From: JBCBKP01 sp038521625
GTDB taxonomy: Bacteria; Planctomycetota; Phycisphaerae; Phycisphaerales; UBA1924
Reading direction: 5' to 3'
NCBI GenBank assembly: GCA_038521625.1
Contig: JBCBKP010000015.1
Span: 13,813 to 77,812 of the forward strand
DNA length: 64,000 bases
The notes beneath the pieces are model-generated. The model ran no database searches. It was given only the letters and a program-made list of their open reading frames with translations, and was not told where the DNA came from. Shown piece after piece: positions 43,716 through 54,729 of this stretch (position 1 is its first letter; the number at the start of each line of letters is the position of its first letter). The translations under genes were made by a program, and so were the position numbers.

Positions 43716-44483
43716 TCAGGCGGCGGGGGCGCCTCTCCGCCACCCGCACTCGGGGCAGCCGCCGCGGAGGTCGAATCCGAGGTCGTAGCCGCAAGCCGGG
43801 CAGCGGCCACGCTTGAGCCGCCGGTAGCGGCGCGCCCCGTTCACCAGCGACACGAGCCCGAAGACAAGCAGCCCGTAGAACGACGTGTTGACGGCGAGGC
43901 CCGTCCAGATCGGGCGAAGTGGCAGCGCGCGCACTGTCGTCGCGGTCTCGGGCGTGCCGAACGGTGGCAGCTTGATCGCCCCGCTGACCTCGACCGGAAC
44001 GCCGGTCGAGGCGATGCCGTGCCAGAGACACAACGCGGGAAAGCCTCGGGCGTCTTCGATCCCGTGCAACTCATTCAGTGTCAGACCGGTGTCCAACCCC
44101 CGTATCGTCAGAGGGAGTCGCCCCCAATCGCCGCTCAGGTTGCCCGGCCAGTTCCAGATACTGACGATGGGCTCGGCCCGCGTGAAGCGTGCGCCTTGAA
44201 GGTGGTTCAAGCGGTGTCGCGACGCGCCCAAGTCTCGGGGCATGACCGTAAAGGACCGGCGGATCGCGCCGAGGCCTTGCATTCGGCTGACGCTCACATA
44301 GCCGGCGGCCTGCGCCGGATTCGCCGTTCGCATCGAATCTTGGAACTGCGTAAAGCCGAAGAGCCGGTGCGCCGGCAGGAGCGCCGCCAGTCCCCAGGAC
44401 ACAGCAACGCTCAAGAGAAGCCCGATCAGCGCATAGACGCCGACGCGACGGAGCCACCGCGGGTTGGACTTCCCCTGCCGCAC
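43716..44483 (-). CDS. Membrane protein with C-terminal CPxCGYDL zinc ribbon
   Basis: 255 residues from GTG. There is an N-terminal membrane segment (about 13-33, VGVYALIGLLLSVAVSWGLAALL), an extra-cytoplasmic domain of about 160 residues, a second membrane segment near 202-220, then CPACGYDLGFDLRGGCPECGW at the C-terminus. The double CPxCG zinc ribbon after a membrane helix is a frequent planctomycete architecture with unknown role. It is inserted between prpB and prpC with gaps of 48 and 156 bp. Confidence 0.72.
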   Translation of the reverse strand: MRQGKSNPRWLRRVGVYALIGLLLSVAVSWGLAALLPAHRLFGFTQFQDSMRTANPAQAAGYVSVSRMQGLGAIRRSFTVMPRDLGASRHRLNHLQGARFTRAEPIVSIWNWPGNLSGDWGRLPLTIRGLDTGLTLNELHGIEDARGFPALCLWHGIASTGVPVEVSGAIKLPPFGTPETATTVRALPLRPIWTGLAVNTSFYGLLVFGLVSLVNGARRYRRLKRGRCPACGYDLGFDLRGGCPECGWRRGAPAA

Positions 44484-44531
44484 GACCCTCTTGTACCACC
44501 TGATCCCGACCGCGGTTCGGCGCGAGCCGCC

Positions 44532-45440
44532 TCAACGCCCCGGCATGTCCCAGGGCTCGCCCGGCGTGTACCCGATCAGGGCGTACAGCTCGTCCCGCGT
44601 CTGCATCCCGCCCAGGGAGTCCTCGACGTTCCCGACCTCGCGCAGATCGGCGAGCGCCCGCGTCACCGCGCCCATCGCGATGCGCATCGTCGTGACCGGG
44701 AAGATCACGAGGTCGTAGCCCAGCTCGGCGAAGCGCCCGAGCGGGATCAGCGGCGTCTTGCCGAACTCGGTCATGTTCGCGAGCATCCGCACGGCTCCGG
44801 CCTTCGATCGAACCTCGGTCGCGAACCTCCCGAACTCGTCCTCCGAGCCCAGGCCCTCCGGGAAGACCATCGAGGCGCCCGCCTCGACGTACCTGGCCGC
44901 GCGGTCCACCGCCGCGTCGAAGCCCTCGACGCCCACCGCGTCGGTGCGCGCACAGACGATGAACTCCGGATCGCCCGAGTCCCGCGCGGCGCGGGCCGCC
45001 CACTCGATGTTGCTCGCCATCTCCGCCGCCGGCACGCAGGACTTGCCGTCCAGATGCCCGCAGCGCTTCGGGAAGACCTGGTCCTCCAGGTGCAGGCCCG
45101 CCGCCCCGGCCCGCTGGTACTCCAGCACGGTCCGCCGGATCATCTCCTGCTCGCCGAAGCCCGTGTCCGCGTCGGCGATGACCGGCAGCCGGTGCCCGTC
45201 CGGCGCGATCGCGTTGTCGCAGACCTCACGCACGACCCGGGAGAAGTGATCCAGCGACAGGATCCCGACGTCCGGCACGCCCGCCGCGACCGAGGTCGCG
45301 CCGCCCGACACGTACGCCGCGTCGAATCCGGTCTGCCCGACGGCTCTCGCCACCAGCCCGTTGAACGCTCCCGGCGCCGCGACCACGCCCCTGTCCATCA
45401 AAGCGCGCAGCCGCGCGCCCGGTGTCGGTGATCCGCTCAT
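44532..45440 (-). CDS. prpB: 2-methylisocitrate lyase
   Basis: 302 residues. Hallmarks of the isocitrate lyase/PEP mutase superfamily are FDAAYVSGGATSVAAGVPDVG, the metal-binding ADADTGFG (Asp90, Asp92), and the catalytic KRCGH at 125-129. The PrpB-type follow-on HLDGKSCVP is present. It splits 2-methylisocitrate into pyruvate and succinate in the methylcitrate cycle. It is 12 bp after the hydrolase gene on the same strand, so the two are probably co-transcribed with prpD upstream. Confidence 0.94.
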   Translation of the reverse strand: MSGSPTPGARLRALMDRGVVAAPGAFNGLVARAVGQTGFDAAYVSGGATSVAAGVPDVGILSLDHFSRVVREVCDNAIAPDGHRLPVIADADTGFGEQEMIRRTVLEYQRAGAAGLHLEDQVFPKRCGHLDGKSCVPAAEMASNIEWAARAARDSGDPEFIVCARTDAVGVEGFDAAVDRAARYVEAGASMVFPEGLGSEDEFGRFATEVRSKAGAVRMLANMTEFGKTPLIPLGRFAELGYDLVIFPVTTMRIAMGAVTRALADLREVGNVEDSLGGMQTRDELYALIGYTPGEPWDMPGR

Positions 45441-45452
45441 GACAGACGATAT

Positions 45453-46316
45453 TCAGTCCGCGATCTCGACGGCGGGCGTGGCCAGTCCCGCCGCCATCGC
45501 CGCGATCTCCCGTCGGATCACATCCTCTGAGTTCCACGGGATGAAGTGGTTCCCGCCGTCCAGCGTCACGACCCGGGCCCTCGGGCCGAAGTGCTCGACC
45601 ATGAAATCGACGTTCGCGTAGGGCACAAGCGAGTCCTCGGTCCCGTGGATGATCGTGATCGGCACGCCGATCTCCGCGAGGCGCGGCTCGAGAAGCTCGA
45701 GCTCGCCCTCCAGCGGCATCAGCTCCCGGTTCGTGTTCCGAAGCCAACGGGGAAGCAGCATGTCGACGATCGGCAGCGCCCCGACCCGCTGGATGAGCAG
45801 GATCCGCTCCAGCCCCGGATCGAGCGACGCCGCGAGCAGCACCACGCCGCCGACGAGCCCGGGGTAGTCCGCCGCGACCTGCGCGATGACCGGCCCGCCG
45901 TAGCTGTGACCGACCAGGATCGGCTTCACCCCGTCCCGCGCCTCGAGCAGCGGCGCGATCGCCGCGGCCTGCGCCGCCAGCGAACTCACCGCCCGACGCG
46001 GGCGGCTCATCCCGAACCCGGGCCGATCGATCGAGACGCTCTGCGTGCCCTCGACCGGGTCGACGAGGAAACTCGCGAAGTTCGAGGCGTCGCCGGGCGT
46101 GCCGTGGACGTACACGACGAGCGGCTCGTCCCCGTTCGCCGCGCTCCGGAACGCCGCGATCTGGCTCCGCTCGAGGCCCTCCTCGATCGGCAACCGCGCC
46201 GAGTACACGAAGGACCGGATCTCGGCCTCACGCTCACGCGGCACGTCCGGGCCGGGGATCGCGCAGCCGGCCAGCGCCGCCGGGAGGGCGATCAGCAGCG
46301 GGGGGCCCAGTCGCAT
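45453..46316 (-). CDS. Alpha/beta hydrolase lipoprotein
   Basis: 287 residues from ATG 46316, which follows GGGAG and gives a lipoprotein signal (LPAALAGC, Cys18). HGTPGD is the oxyanion region, GHSYGG holds nucleophile Ser138, and HGTEDSLVP and GGNHFIPW supply the acid and histidine. The family (PF00561-like) covers esterases, haloperoxidases and lyases, so the substrate cannot be fixed. It sits between prpD and prpB, with a two-copy 30-bp repeat on its upstream side. Confidence 0.87.
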   Translation of the reverse strand: MRLGPPLLIALPAALAGCAIPGPDVPREREAEIRSFVYSARLPIEEGLERSQIAAFRSAANGDEPLVVYVHGTPGDASNFASFLVDPVEGTQSVSIDRPGFGMSRPRRAVSSLAAQAAAIAPLLEARDGVKPILVGHSYGGPVIAQVAADYPGLVGGVVLLAASLDPGLERILLIQRVGALPIVDMLLPRWLRNTNRELMPLEGELELLEPRLAEIGVPITIIHGTEDSLVPYANVDFMVEHFGPRARVVTLDGGNHFIPWNSEDVIRREIAAMAAGLATPAVEIAD

Positions 46317-46412
46317 CCGTTGCTCCCGGCGGTTCGTGCGTGCCATCGACCGCTCAACTCCTGAAGCGCGGGCTTTCTTTCGTCGGCTTCGACGGCCGCG
46401 ACGGGTCCGATC

Positions 46413-46472
46413 CTCGCCGCCGGAGGTCGGCGACAGAACCATCTCGCCCCCGGACGGCGGCGACGGAACTAG
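46413..46472. repeat. Two tandem 30-bp repeats at the prpD end
   Basis: Two 30-bp units begin at 46413 and 46443, each opening CTCGCC and containing CGG..GGCGAC..AAC. The second unit includes the prpD stop codon. Confidence 0.6.
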
Positions 46473-48061
46473 ATCCCGGTATCGGTGATCGTCAGCGGGA
46501 AGTCGTGGATCGACGCGATCTGCTCGGCCGACTTCTCGGCCAGCCCGTCGAAGCGGGCAACAAGCGACGCCGGGTCGTCGCTCGCGAGCGCACCGAGCGT
46601 CTTCCACTTGTTATCGAGCAGCGCGTTGAGGTCCGCGGTCGTGTTCCGCGCGTGCCCGGCCGGGTACATCACGAGGCCGCTGTCGAACTCGGCCCCGTCC
46701 TTGGCGGTGATCACGAGGCTCGTCGGGATGCCGTCCGGGTACTTGCTGTCGTACGCCTCGCCGCCGTGCTCGAACTCGATCTTGTCCATCAGATTTCGCG
46801 TGATGGCGTTGTGGATCGCCGCCTCCGAGTAGTCGTGGGGCGTCAGGATCAGCTCCTCCCAGGACGGCTTCTTGCCCGACCCGTGACCCTCCAGCGCCTT
46901 GCGCATCAGCGTCGAGATGATGTAGACCATTGAGTGATCGGCCGACTGACGCGTCGTCGGGCTCCGCTTCGCGGGGTCGCCGATGATCCCGAACGCCGGT
47001 TCGTAGGCCACGATCTTGAGCCTCGTGATCGAGTCGCCCGTCGCGTCGTCCATCAGGTGCGGCGCCTTCTCGAACAGGTCGATCACCGCCTGGATCGCGC
47101 CGGCCGACTGGTGCTCGTACAGCCCGAGCTTGAAGTGCATCCCCATCACCGCGAAGTCGTCGCCCGTCCGCGACAGGTACAGGTCGAACGGCGAGGCGTC
47201 GCCCGGGCCCGTGTTCGCCCGATCGGCGTCGACCTTCTTGAACATCTGCCCGGGCCCCTCGAAGATCCGGAAGATCGCCTCGGGGTTGCGGAAGATGTCG
47301 CGCGGCCCGAGGAAGCCGCGCATCGAGCGGTGCACCGCCGTGACCGCCGCCTCGGTCGAGATCGCCGCACTGCTGCCCTTGCTGTCGCTCAGCTGCTTGC
47401 CCGCGCGGATCGCCCGGAACGGGATGTGGTGCGCGACCGTCATGCCGATCGCCGACTCGATCTGCTCCTCGGTGGCGCCGAGCATCGCGCCGTACACCGC
47501 CGCCGACGCGATCGCCCCGTGCACGACGTGGTCGATCTTGTACGTCTTCAGGCTGAACGCCTCTGCCAGCCGCCCGCGGATCTCGTCCAGGCAGACCATC
47601 GCCCGCAGCGCGTCGGCGCCGCCCCTGCCGGTCATCTGCGCCGCCGCGACGCACACCGCGTAGAAGTCGTTGTGCCCGAACTCGCCCGCCGTCTGGTCAC
47701 GCTTGGGGTTGTAGCCGAAGTTCGTGCCGTTGCTGTCCCACTCGCGGACCGCGGCGCAGTTGGCGACGATCGCCTTCTCGGGCTTCACCGCGGCGCTCGA
47801 ACCGAAACAAGTCGCCCCGGGCTTGTCGGCGGAGGGGTAGTCGTGCGCCTCCTCGCGCAGCAGCACCGGGGCGTTCGTCCCGAGCGCCAGCGCCGAGACC
47901 CCGCAGATCGCCGCGTCGGTGAAGAACTGGTTGGTCTTCGCCAGCACCGACGCGTCCGGCTCGCCCCGCAACTCGGGGTTGTCCGAGAGAAAGCCGATCG
48001 CGTACCGCGCGATGCCGAGGGCCTGGTTCGTGTCCGCCGGGAGATGGGTGTGGTCGCTCAT
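46469..48061 (-). CDS. prpD: MmgE/PrpD family 2-methylcitrate dehydratase
   Basis: 530 residues from ATG 48061. The MmgE/PrpD fold shows VAAAQMTGRGGADAL, HVVHGAIASAAVYGAMLGA, IPFRAIRAGKQLSDSKGSSAA and YPDGIPTSLVITAKDG. Family members dehydrate 2-methylcitrate to 2-methyl-cis-aconitate. Paired with prpB and prpC it completes the cluster. It is the first gene of the minus-strand group, divergent from the methyltransferase at 48111 with only 49 bp between. An upstream in-frame extension to 48442 overlaps that gene and was rejected. Confidence 0.92.
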   Translation of the reverse strand: MSDHTHLPADTNQALGIARYAIGFLSDNPELRGEPDASVLAKTNQFFTDAAICGVSALALGTNAPVLLREEAHDYPSADKPGATCFGSSAAVKPEKAIVANCAAVREWDSNGTNFGYNPKRDQTAGEFGHNDFYAVCVAAAQMTGRGGADALRAMVCLDEIRGRLAEAFSLKTYKIDHVVHGAIASAAVYGAMLGATEEQIESAIGMTVAHHIPFRAIRAGKQLSDSKGSSAAISTEAAVTAVHRSMRGFLGPRDIFRNPEAIFRIFEGPGQMFKKVDADRANTGPGDASPFDLYLSRTGDDFAVMGMHFKLGLYEHQSAGAIQAVIDLFEKAPHLMDDATGDSITRLKIVAYEPAFGIIGDPAKRSPTTRQSADHSMVYIISTLMRKALEGHGSGKKPSWEELILTPHDYSEAAIHNAITRNLMDKIEFEHGGEAYDSKYPDGIPTSLVITAKDGAEFDSGLVMYPAGHARNTTADLNALLDNKWKTLGALASDDPASLVARFDGLAEKSAEQIASIHDFPLTITDTGI

Positions 48062-48110
48062 GGCCGCATCATTGGCGGGCCATCTTCCCCAGGACGCGTA
48101 CCATCGCCGG

Positions 48111-48971
48111 ATGGCCCCATCCGCAACCGTTTCTTCGCAGCAGACCGCGCCGACCGGATCGCCAGTCCACGCCGAACCCCCGCCGATCACCCGCGTCGCC
48201 TGCGACTGCTGCGGCTCGACCAACATCGCGCGAGACCCGAGGCTCTCGCAGCACCCGTGGTGCCTCGCGCGCTGCGCCGACTGCGGCTTCGTCTTCCTGG
48301 AGAACCCGCCCGCCGCCGAGACCCTCGAGGACGAGTTCGCCTGGGAAGACATGATGGCCGGACGCCGCAAGCGACGCGATTCGGGCGCCCGCAAGGCCGT
48401 CGCCAGCATCCGCCGCTTCGGCAAGTCGATCCGCGGCAACAAGCTCAGGGACCTCGTCCTCGGCTACCTCGCGCCCGGCGACACCCTCGACCTCGGCTGC
48501 GGCTCCGGGACCCGCTGGGACGACCTCCCCCCGGCGTACATCCCGGTCGGCGTCGAGATCGAGCCCAAGCCCGCCCAGCTCGCGGACGAGAGATTCAAAG
48601 CCCGCGGCGGGCGCTGCCTCAAGGGCGGCGTGGTCCAGTGCCTGGACTCTCTCGAGGACCGCTCGGCCAGCGGCGCGATCCTCCGCGCCTACCTCGAGCA
48701 CGAGCCCGAGCCCTTCGCCGTGCTCGACGCGATGGCCCGCGTGCTCGAGCCCGGCGCCCGCGTGCTCGTCAAGGTCCCCAATTACGGCTCGATCAACGCC
48801 AAGCTCCAGGGTTCGCGCTGGTGCGGCTGGCGTCTGCCCGAGCACGTCAACTACTTCACGCCCGCAACCCTCACCGGGCTGATGCAGCGGGCCGGCTACA
48901 AGACCGCACGCTTCGGCCCGACCGACAAGCTCCCGCTCTCCGACAACATGTGGGCGGTCTTCGAACGCTAA
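48111..48971 (+). CDS. SAM-dependent methyltransferase with N-terminal zinc motif
   Basis: 286 residues from ATG 48111. After about 28 residues of linker there is CDCCGSTN...CLARCADCG, a four-cysteine zinc finger as in many sugar methyltransferases. The SAM-binding motif I is LDLGCGSG near residue 125, followed by VGVEIEPKPAQLA. The C-terminal part has PEHVNYFTPATLTGLMQRAGY, typical of Methyltransf_23-like proteins. The substrate may be a cell-envelope sugar. The stop overlaps the convergent MscS stop by four bases. Confidence 0.85.
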   Translation: MAPSATVSSQQTAPTGSPVHAEPPPITRVACDCCGSTNIARDPRLSQHPWCLARCADCGFVFLENPPAAETLEDEFAWEDMMAGRRKRRDSGARKAVASIRRFGKSIRGNKLRDLVLGYLAPGDTLDLGCGSGTRWDDLPPAYIPVGVEIEPKPAQLADERFKARGGRCLKGGVVQCLDSLEDRSASGAILRAYLEHEPEPFAVLDAMARVLEPGARVLVKVPNYGSINAKLQGSRWCGWRLPEHVNYFTPATLTGLMQRAGYKTARFGPTDKLPLSDNMWAVFER

Positions 48972-50059
48972 TCGCCGACCGGCGTCTCGGTTCGCAAACG
49001 CGGCAGTGCACCCGGTTGCTCGCGCTTCACGAAGTCGATCAGACCCTCGCGGATCTCGCACCGAAGGTCCCAGCACGCCGGGCTTGTCCCCGAGCTCACC
49101 AGCGCACGCAGCACCATGACGCGGTCGGTCGTCTCGATCACCTGCAGAACGCACACCCGCTTGTCCCAACGCGGGTTCGCCTCGCAGAGCCGCTGCAGCT
49201 CTTCGCGCAGCGCGTCCACGTCCGCCGAATAATCCAGGTGCAGCGTGACGCTCCCGATGATCTGGGCCGTCCGACGCGTCCAGTTCTGGAACGGCTGCTC
49301 GATCACCTGGCTCAGAGGCACCACCAGCCGGCGCTCGTCCCAGATCTTCACGACCACATACGTCGCCGTGATCTCCTCGATCCAGCCCCACTCGCCCTCG
49401 ATGATGACCGCGTCGTCCAGCCGGATCGGCTCGGTGATCGCGATCTGCAGCCCCGCGATCAGGTTCCCCAGCACCGGGCGCGCCGCGAAGCCCACCGCCA
49501 GGCCCGCCACACCCGCCGACGCCAGCAGCCCCTGGCCGACCTGGCGCACCGACTCGAAGCTCATGAGCACGCCCGCGACGCCCGCGACCGCGATCACCAT
49601 CTCCGCGGTGCGCACCAGCACACGGGCCCGCGTGTGCATCCGCCGCGCCCGCAGGTTGTCCGCCACAGAGACGTCGTACTTGGCGAAGACAATCTCGTCG
49701 ATCACCGAGACCGCGCCGATGATCGTCCAGGTCAGCACCGCGATCATCCCCGCGCGCAGCACCGAAAGCACCAGCTCGCGGTCGTCGCCCTCCAGTGGCG
49801 TCCAGCCCAGCGCCACGATCGCGCCGACCAGCAGCAAGAACACCAGCGAGCGCACCCGTGTCCGCCTCTTGAGCAGCCCGTCCGCAGGCCCAGGCGTGCG
49901 GCCCCTCTTCGGCCGCCCGGCGAACAGGAAGATGAGCGTGTGGATCAGCGCGACGCCGAGCGCGACCACGCCGAACAGCGCCAGCGCATCGCCCCAGCCG
50001 CCGAACGACGCGTCCAGCGTCGCCATCAAGCCCTGACCCTCGCCGCCCGCGTCCTGCAT
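48968..50059 (-). CDS. MscS-family mechanosensitive channel
   Basis: 363 residues. There are four to five membrane segments in the first 200 residues (about 22-46, 70-85, 98-118, 145-165, 175-205). The pore helix and vestibule show GLLASAGVAGLAVGFAARPVLGNLIAGLQIAIT, with IRLDDAVIIEGEWGWIEEITATYVVVKIWDERRLVVPLSQ. It releases solutes during hypo-osmotic shock. The C-terminus ends in a short MscS beta-alpha domain. The gene converges with the methyltransferase and is divergent from the thiolase. Confidence 0.92.
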   Translation of the reverse strand: MQDAGGEGQGLMATLDASFGGWGDALALFGVVALGVALIHTLIFLFAGRPKRGRTPGPADGLLKRRTRVRSLVFLLLVGAIVALGWTPLEGDDRELVLSVLRAGMIAVLTWTIIGAVSVIDEIVFAKYDVSVADNLRARRMHTRARVLVRTAEMVIAVAGVAGVLMSFESVRQVGQGLLASAGVAGLAVGFAARPVLGNLIAGLQIAITEPIRLDDAVIIEGEWGWIEEITATYVVVKIWDERRLVVPLSQVIEQPFQNWTRRTAQIIGSVTLHLDYSADVDALREELQRLCEANPRWDKRVCVLQVIETTDRVMVLRALVSSGTSPACWDLRCEIREGLIDFVKREQPGALPRLRTETPVGD

Positions 50060-50155
50060 CGCGCCACCTTACCGACGAGCCGTCGCAACGACCCATCTTC
50101 CGCCGCGGCCTATCCTGTGTTAACCCAAGCCCTGCAATCCTCGGAGACCTCGCCC

Positions 50156-51379
50156 ATGACCGCCACGCCCGTCATCGTCGCCGCCAAGCGCACCCCGATC
50201 GGACGCTTCATGGGCGGCCTCCAGAAGGTCCCCGCGACCAAGCTCGGCGCCCTCGCCATCGAGGCCGTGCTCAGCGACGTCCCCGTGATCAAGGACCACG
50301 TCGACGAGTGCATCATGGGCTCGGTCCTCCAGGCCGGCCTCGGGCAGAACCCGGCCCGACAGGCCGGGCTCGGCGCCGGGCTCCCCGACACGCTCAGCGC
50401 CCAGACCGTCAACAAGGTATGCGGCTCCGGCCTCCAGTCCGTCATGCTCGCCGCGCAGTCGATCAAGGCCGGCGACAACGACTGCGTCATCGCCGGCGGC
50501 ATGGAGAACATGTCGGCCGCGCCCTATTTCGCCAACGTCCGCAACGGCGCCAACGGGCCCAAGTTCGGCCCGACCAGCTTCGAGGACCACATGCAGTTCG
50601 ACGGCCTCCGCTGCCCCTTCGAGAAGTGGGCCATGGGCGACGCCGCCGACCACATCGCCGAGAAATACGCCATCAGCCGCGAGGAGCAGGACCGCTTCGC
50701 CGCGCAGAGCCACAACCGCGCCGAGAAGGCCACCGCCGGGGGGCTGTTCGACAGCGAGATCGTCGCCCTGACCGGCGAGCAGGTCGGCAACCGCAAGGTC
50801 CCCGGCCCCGACGGAGGCGTCAGCACCGACGAGGGCATCCGTCCCGGCTCCTCGCCCGAGGTCCTCGCCAAGCTCCGCCCAGCGTTCAGCAAGGACGGCA
50901 CCGTGACCGCCGGCAACGCCAGCCAGATCAACGACGGCGCCGCCGCCGTCGCCGTGATGTCCGAGTCGAAGGCCGGCCAGCTCGGCGTCGCGCCGCTCGC
51001 CCGGATCGTCGCCTACGCCACCAGCGGCATCACGCCCAAGGACATCTTCGCGGCGCCCATCGAGGGCATCGCCAGCGTCCTCGAGAAGGCCGGCAAGTCG
51101 GCCACCGAGATCGACCTCTTCGAGATCAACGAGGCCTTCGCCGCCCAGATCCTGACCGACCTCAAGGGCCTGAAGACCGAGAAGAGCATCGAGATCCCCG
51201 AGGACAAGCTCAACATCTGCGGCGGCGGCATCGCGCTCGGCCACCCGATCGGCGCCTCGGGCGCCCGCGTCCTCACGACGCTGATCCACCAGCTCAAGCG
51301 CACCGGCGGCAAGACCGGCGTCGCGGGCCTCTGCCTCGGCGGCGGCAACTCCGTCGCCATGGTCGTGGAGATGGTCTGA
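50156..51379 (+). CDS. Acetyl-CoA C-acetyltransferase (thiolase)
   Basis: 407 residues. The acylated cysteine is Cys89 in VNKVCGSGLQS; GGMENMS, NEAFAAQ, GGIALGHPIGASGAR and the second catalytic cysteine in GLCLGGG are all present. The family joins two acetyl-CoA or releases acetyl-CoA from acetoacetyl-CoA; a beta-ketothiolase role in fatty-acid or propionate degradation also fits. ATG 50156 follows GGAG (at 50142) by about ten bases. It stands alone, divergent from the MscS gene. Confidence 0.95.
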   Translation: MTATPVIVAAKRTPIGRFMGGLQKVPATKLGALAIEAVLSDVPVIKDHVDECIMGSVLQAGLGQNPARQAGLGAGLPDTLSAQTVNKVCGSGLQSVMLAAQSIKAGDNDCVIAGGMENMSAAPYFANVRNGANGPKFGPTSFEDHMQFDGLRCPFEKWAMGDAADHIAEKYAISREEQDRFAAQSHNRAEKATAGGLFDSEIVALTGEQVGNRKVPGPDGGVSTDEGIRPGSSPEVLAKLRPAFSKDGTVTAGNASQINDGAAAVAVMSESKAGQLGVAPLARIVAYATSGITPKDIFAAPIEGIASVLEKAGKSATEIDLFEINEAFAAQILTDLKGLKTEKSIEIPEDKLNICGGGIALGHPIGASGARVLTTLIHQLKRTGGKTGVAGLCLGGGNSVAMVVEMV

Positions 51380-51484
51380 GCCAAGCCCAAGCGACTGGCT
51401 AGCTTTCACTAGCTTTTCGGGAACACTCGACTCGATGCGCCCGTTCTCCTCCAGGCCGCCCGCAGCGGCCGAAGGAGAACCGCC

Positions 51485-51700
51485 ATGCACAGCCATCGCA
51501 GCGCCCCGCTCCAGACCAACCGCGGAAGCCGGGTCCTCCGCGCCGATGAGGTCTGCGCCGTCCGAACCAGGGCCGCCGCGAAGGCCGCCGAAGCGGGCCA
51601 GTCGTCCGGGCTCGCCGCGATCCTCGGCACGTTCGGCGCCTTCGCCGCGACCGGCGCCGCGGGCCTGGCGCTGCTCGCCGCCTGCGCCATCGCGCTCTGA
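51485..51700 (+). CDS. Small predicted membrane peptide
   Basis: 71 residues. A strong ribosome site (GAAGGAGAACCGCC) precedes the ATG. The first 40 residues are polar and basic; residues about 43-70 (LAAILGTFGAFAATGAAGLALLAACAIAL) are one or two membrane segments. No family is recognised. It lies between the thiolase and aspS genes, with 72 bp to aspS. The ribosome site and clean membrane segment support a real gene; composition alone would not. Confidence 0.5.
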   Translation: MHSHRSAPLQTNRGSRVLRADEVCAVRTRAAAKAAEAGQSSGLAAILGTFGAFAATGAAGLALLAACAIAL

Positions 51701-51772
51701 CCACGGCGCCCGTCGCGAAACCCTCTGTCCCTCGGCCCCTTTGTCCCATCTCCGCTCTCTACACTCCGCCCC

Positions 51773-53584
<1,812 letters not shown>

Positions 53585-53896
53585 CTCGGTCCGCCGCCGC
53601 GGTGCGGGCACCGTCTGAATCCCTCCCAAACCCCGCGCAGGGCGATCGCTTAACCCGTCGCAATCCCCGGGGGCTGACCCCGAGTCAACGCCACCAAACC
53701 GCGCATGAAGATTCGGTGTTTGAGCCGATCTGTCTCTGTAAGCACCTTCAAATAATGGCGATACGGCGAATGTGGCGAGACCTGTGAACGCTCCATCCAC
53801 CTTGACAGAGCGAACGTACTCGGAGACACTTGTCGCAGAGAGAAAGAGAACGCTCGCCCGGACTCCCGGGCACTACTCGTGGAGTTGAAGAGAGCC
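53585..53896. other. 312-bp intergenic region with possible promoter
   Basis: No gene is supported. GC drops relative to its neighbours between 53700 and 53800. At 53802-53830 TTGACA is followed after 17 bases by GACACT, a possible sigma-70-type promoter with a weak -10 for the secreted protein gene that starts at 53897. The upstream part has no strong hairpin and no T-run that would end aspS. Confidence 0.4.
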
Positions 53897-54646
53897 ATGA
53901 TCCGCACCACCGCCCTCACGACCGCGTTGTTCGCCGGTACGGCCTTCGCTCAGAGCCCGAACCCGCTCTTCTCGATCTCGTCGAGCAACAACAACGGTGA
54001 CTCGTCGCTGAGCTCGAACGACATGAACGGGTCGATCGTCAGCGAGATCGACTTCCTGCAGTGGACCCTCGATGCCCCGGTGGAGTTCGAGAACGGCGCG
54101 ATCCTCGAGAGCGCGACGATCATCATCACCGGCGGCTCGAACCAGCAGGAGACCAACGGTTCCGGTTCCTCGAACTTCACGACGAACCCGAGCGTGTCGC
54201 TCGCCTTCGCCGTCTCGGCCGGGAACCTCGACACCTCGTTCACGATCAGCTCTGCCACAAACTTCTTCAGCACGATCAACCCCGCCAGCGCGCTGGCGTC
54301 CGCGAGCGTCACCACGACGCAGGACCCCGTCGGTCTTGGCACCGCCACGACTACCGGGAACTTCGCCTCCGGCGACATCTACAGCGCCTTCATCAACGGC
54401 AGCCTCTTCGCCGACCTCGTCGCGGGCACGCTGAGCACCAGCACCGGCATCACCGGCACCGAGGACAGCAATGGCGGCGTCTTCTTCGGCGTCGGCTCGG
54501 CCTCGTCGATCTCCTCGCAGTTCAGCTTCACGCTGACCGCCAACGACCTCGCCTCGGGCACCAGCTCGTTCGTGATCATCCCGGCCCCCGGCGCCGCCGC
54601 CGGTCTGGCGATGGCCGGCCTCTTCGCCGCTCGCCGTCGCCGCTGA
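53897..54646 (+). CDS. Surface protein with PAPG/RRRR sorting tail
   Basis: 249 residues with a signal peptide (LTTALFAGTAFA). The body (about 20-225) is Ser-, Thr- and Asn-rich beta structure with no recognised domain (SSSNNNGDSSLSSNDMNG). The tail IIPAPGAAAGLAMAGLFAARRRR is the same type of PEP-CTERM-like signal as in the 36716 protein. Probable surface or extracellular matrix protein. ATG 53897 follows a purine-rich stretch (GAAGAGAG). A terminator lies after it. Confidence 0.78.
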   Translation: MIRTTALTTALFAGTAFAQSPNPLFSISSSNNNGDSSLSSNDMNGSIVSEIDFLQWTLDAPVEFENGAILESATIIITGGSNQQETNGSGSSNFTTNPSVSLAFAVSAGNLDTSFTISSATNFFSTINPASALASASVTTTQDPVGLGTATTTGNFASGDIYSAFINGSLFADLVAGTLSTSTGITGTEDSNGGVFFGVGSASSISSQFSFTLTANDLASGTSSFVIIPAPGAAAGLAMAGLFAARRRR

Positions 54647-54678
54647 TCAGGGCGACCCACTCCACCGATTGCTCACGG

Positions 54679-54710
54679 GGGCCCGCGAACGCGGGCCCTC
54701 GTCCTTTTTG
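54679..54710 (+). terminator. Rho-independent terminator
   Basis: GGGCCCGC, loop GAAC, GCGGGCCC then TCGTCCTTTTTG. It lies 32 bp after the 53897 gene. Confidence 0.85.
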
Positions 54711-54729
54711 CTTCCGTTACTCTGGCGCG

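Noticed and set aside
46934..51379. Plus-strand open frame of 1,481 codons across prpD, the methyltransferase, MscS and thiolase
   Set aside because: It is only open because of high GC. Its last part is the real thiolase frame and the rest is antisense or out of frame to recognised genes, with Arg/His/Pro-rich composition.
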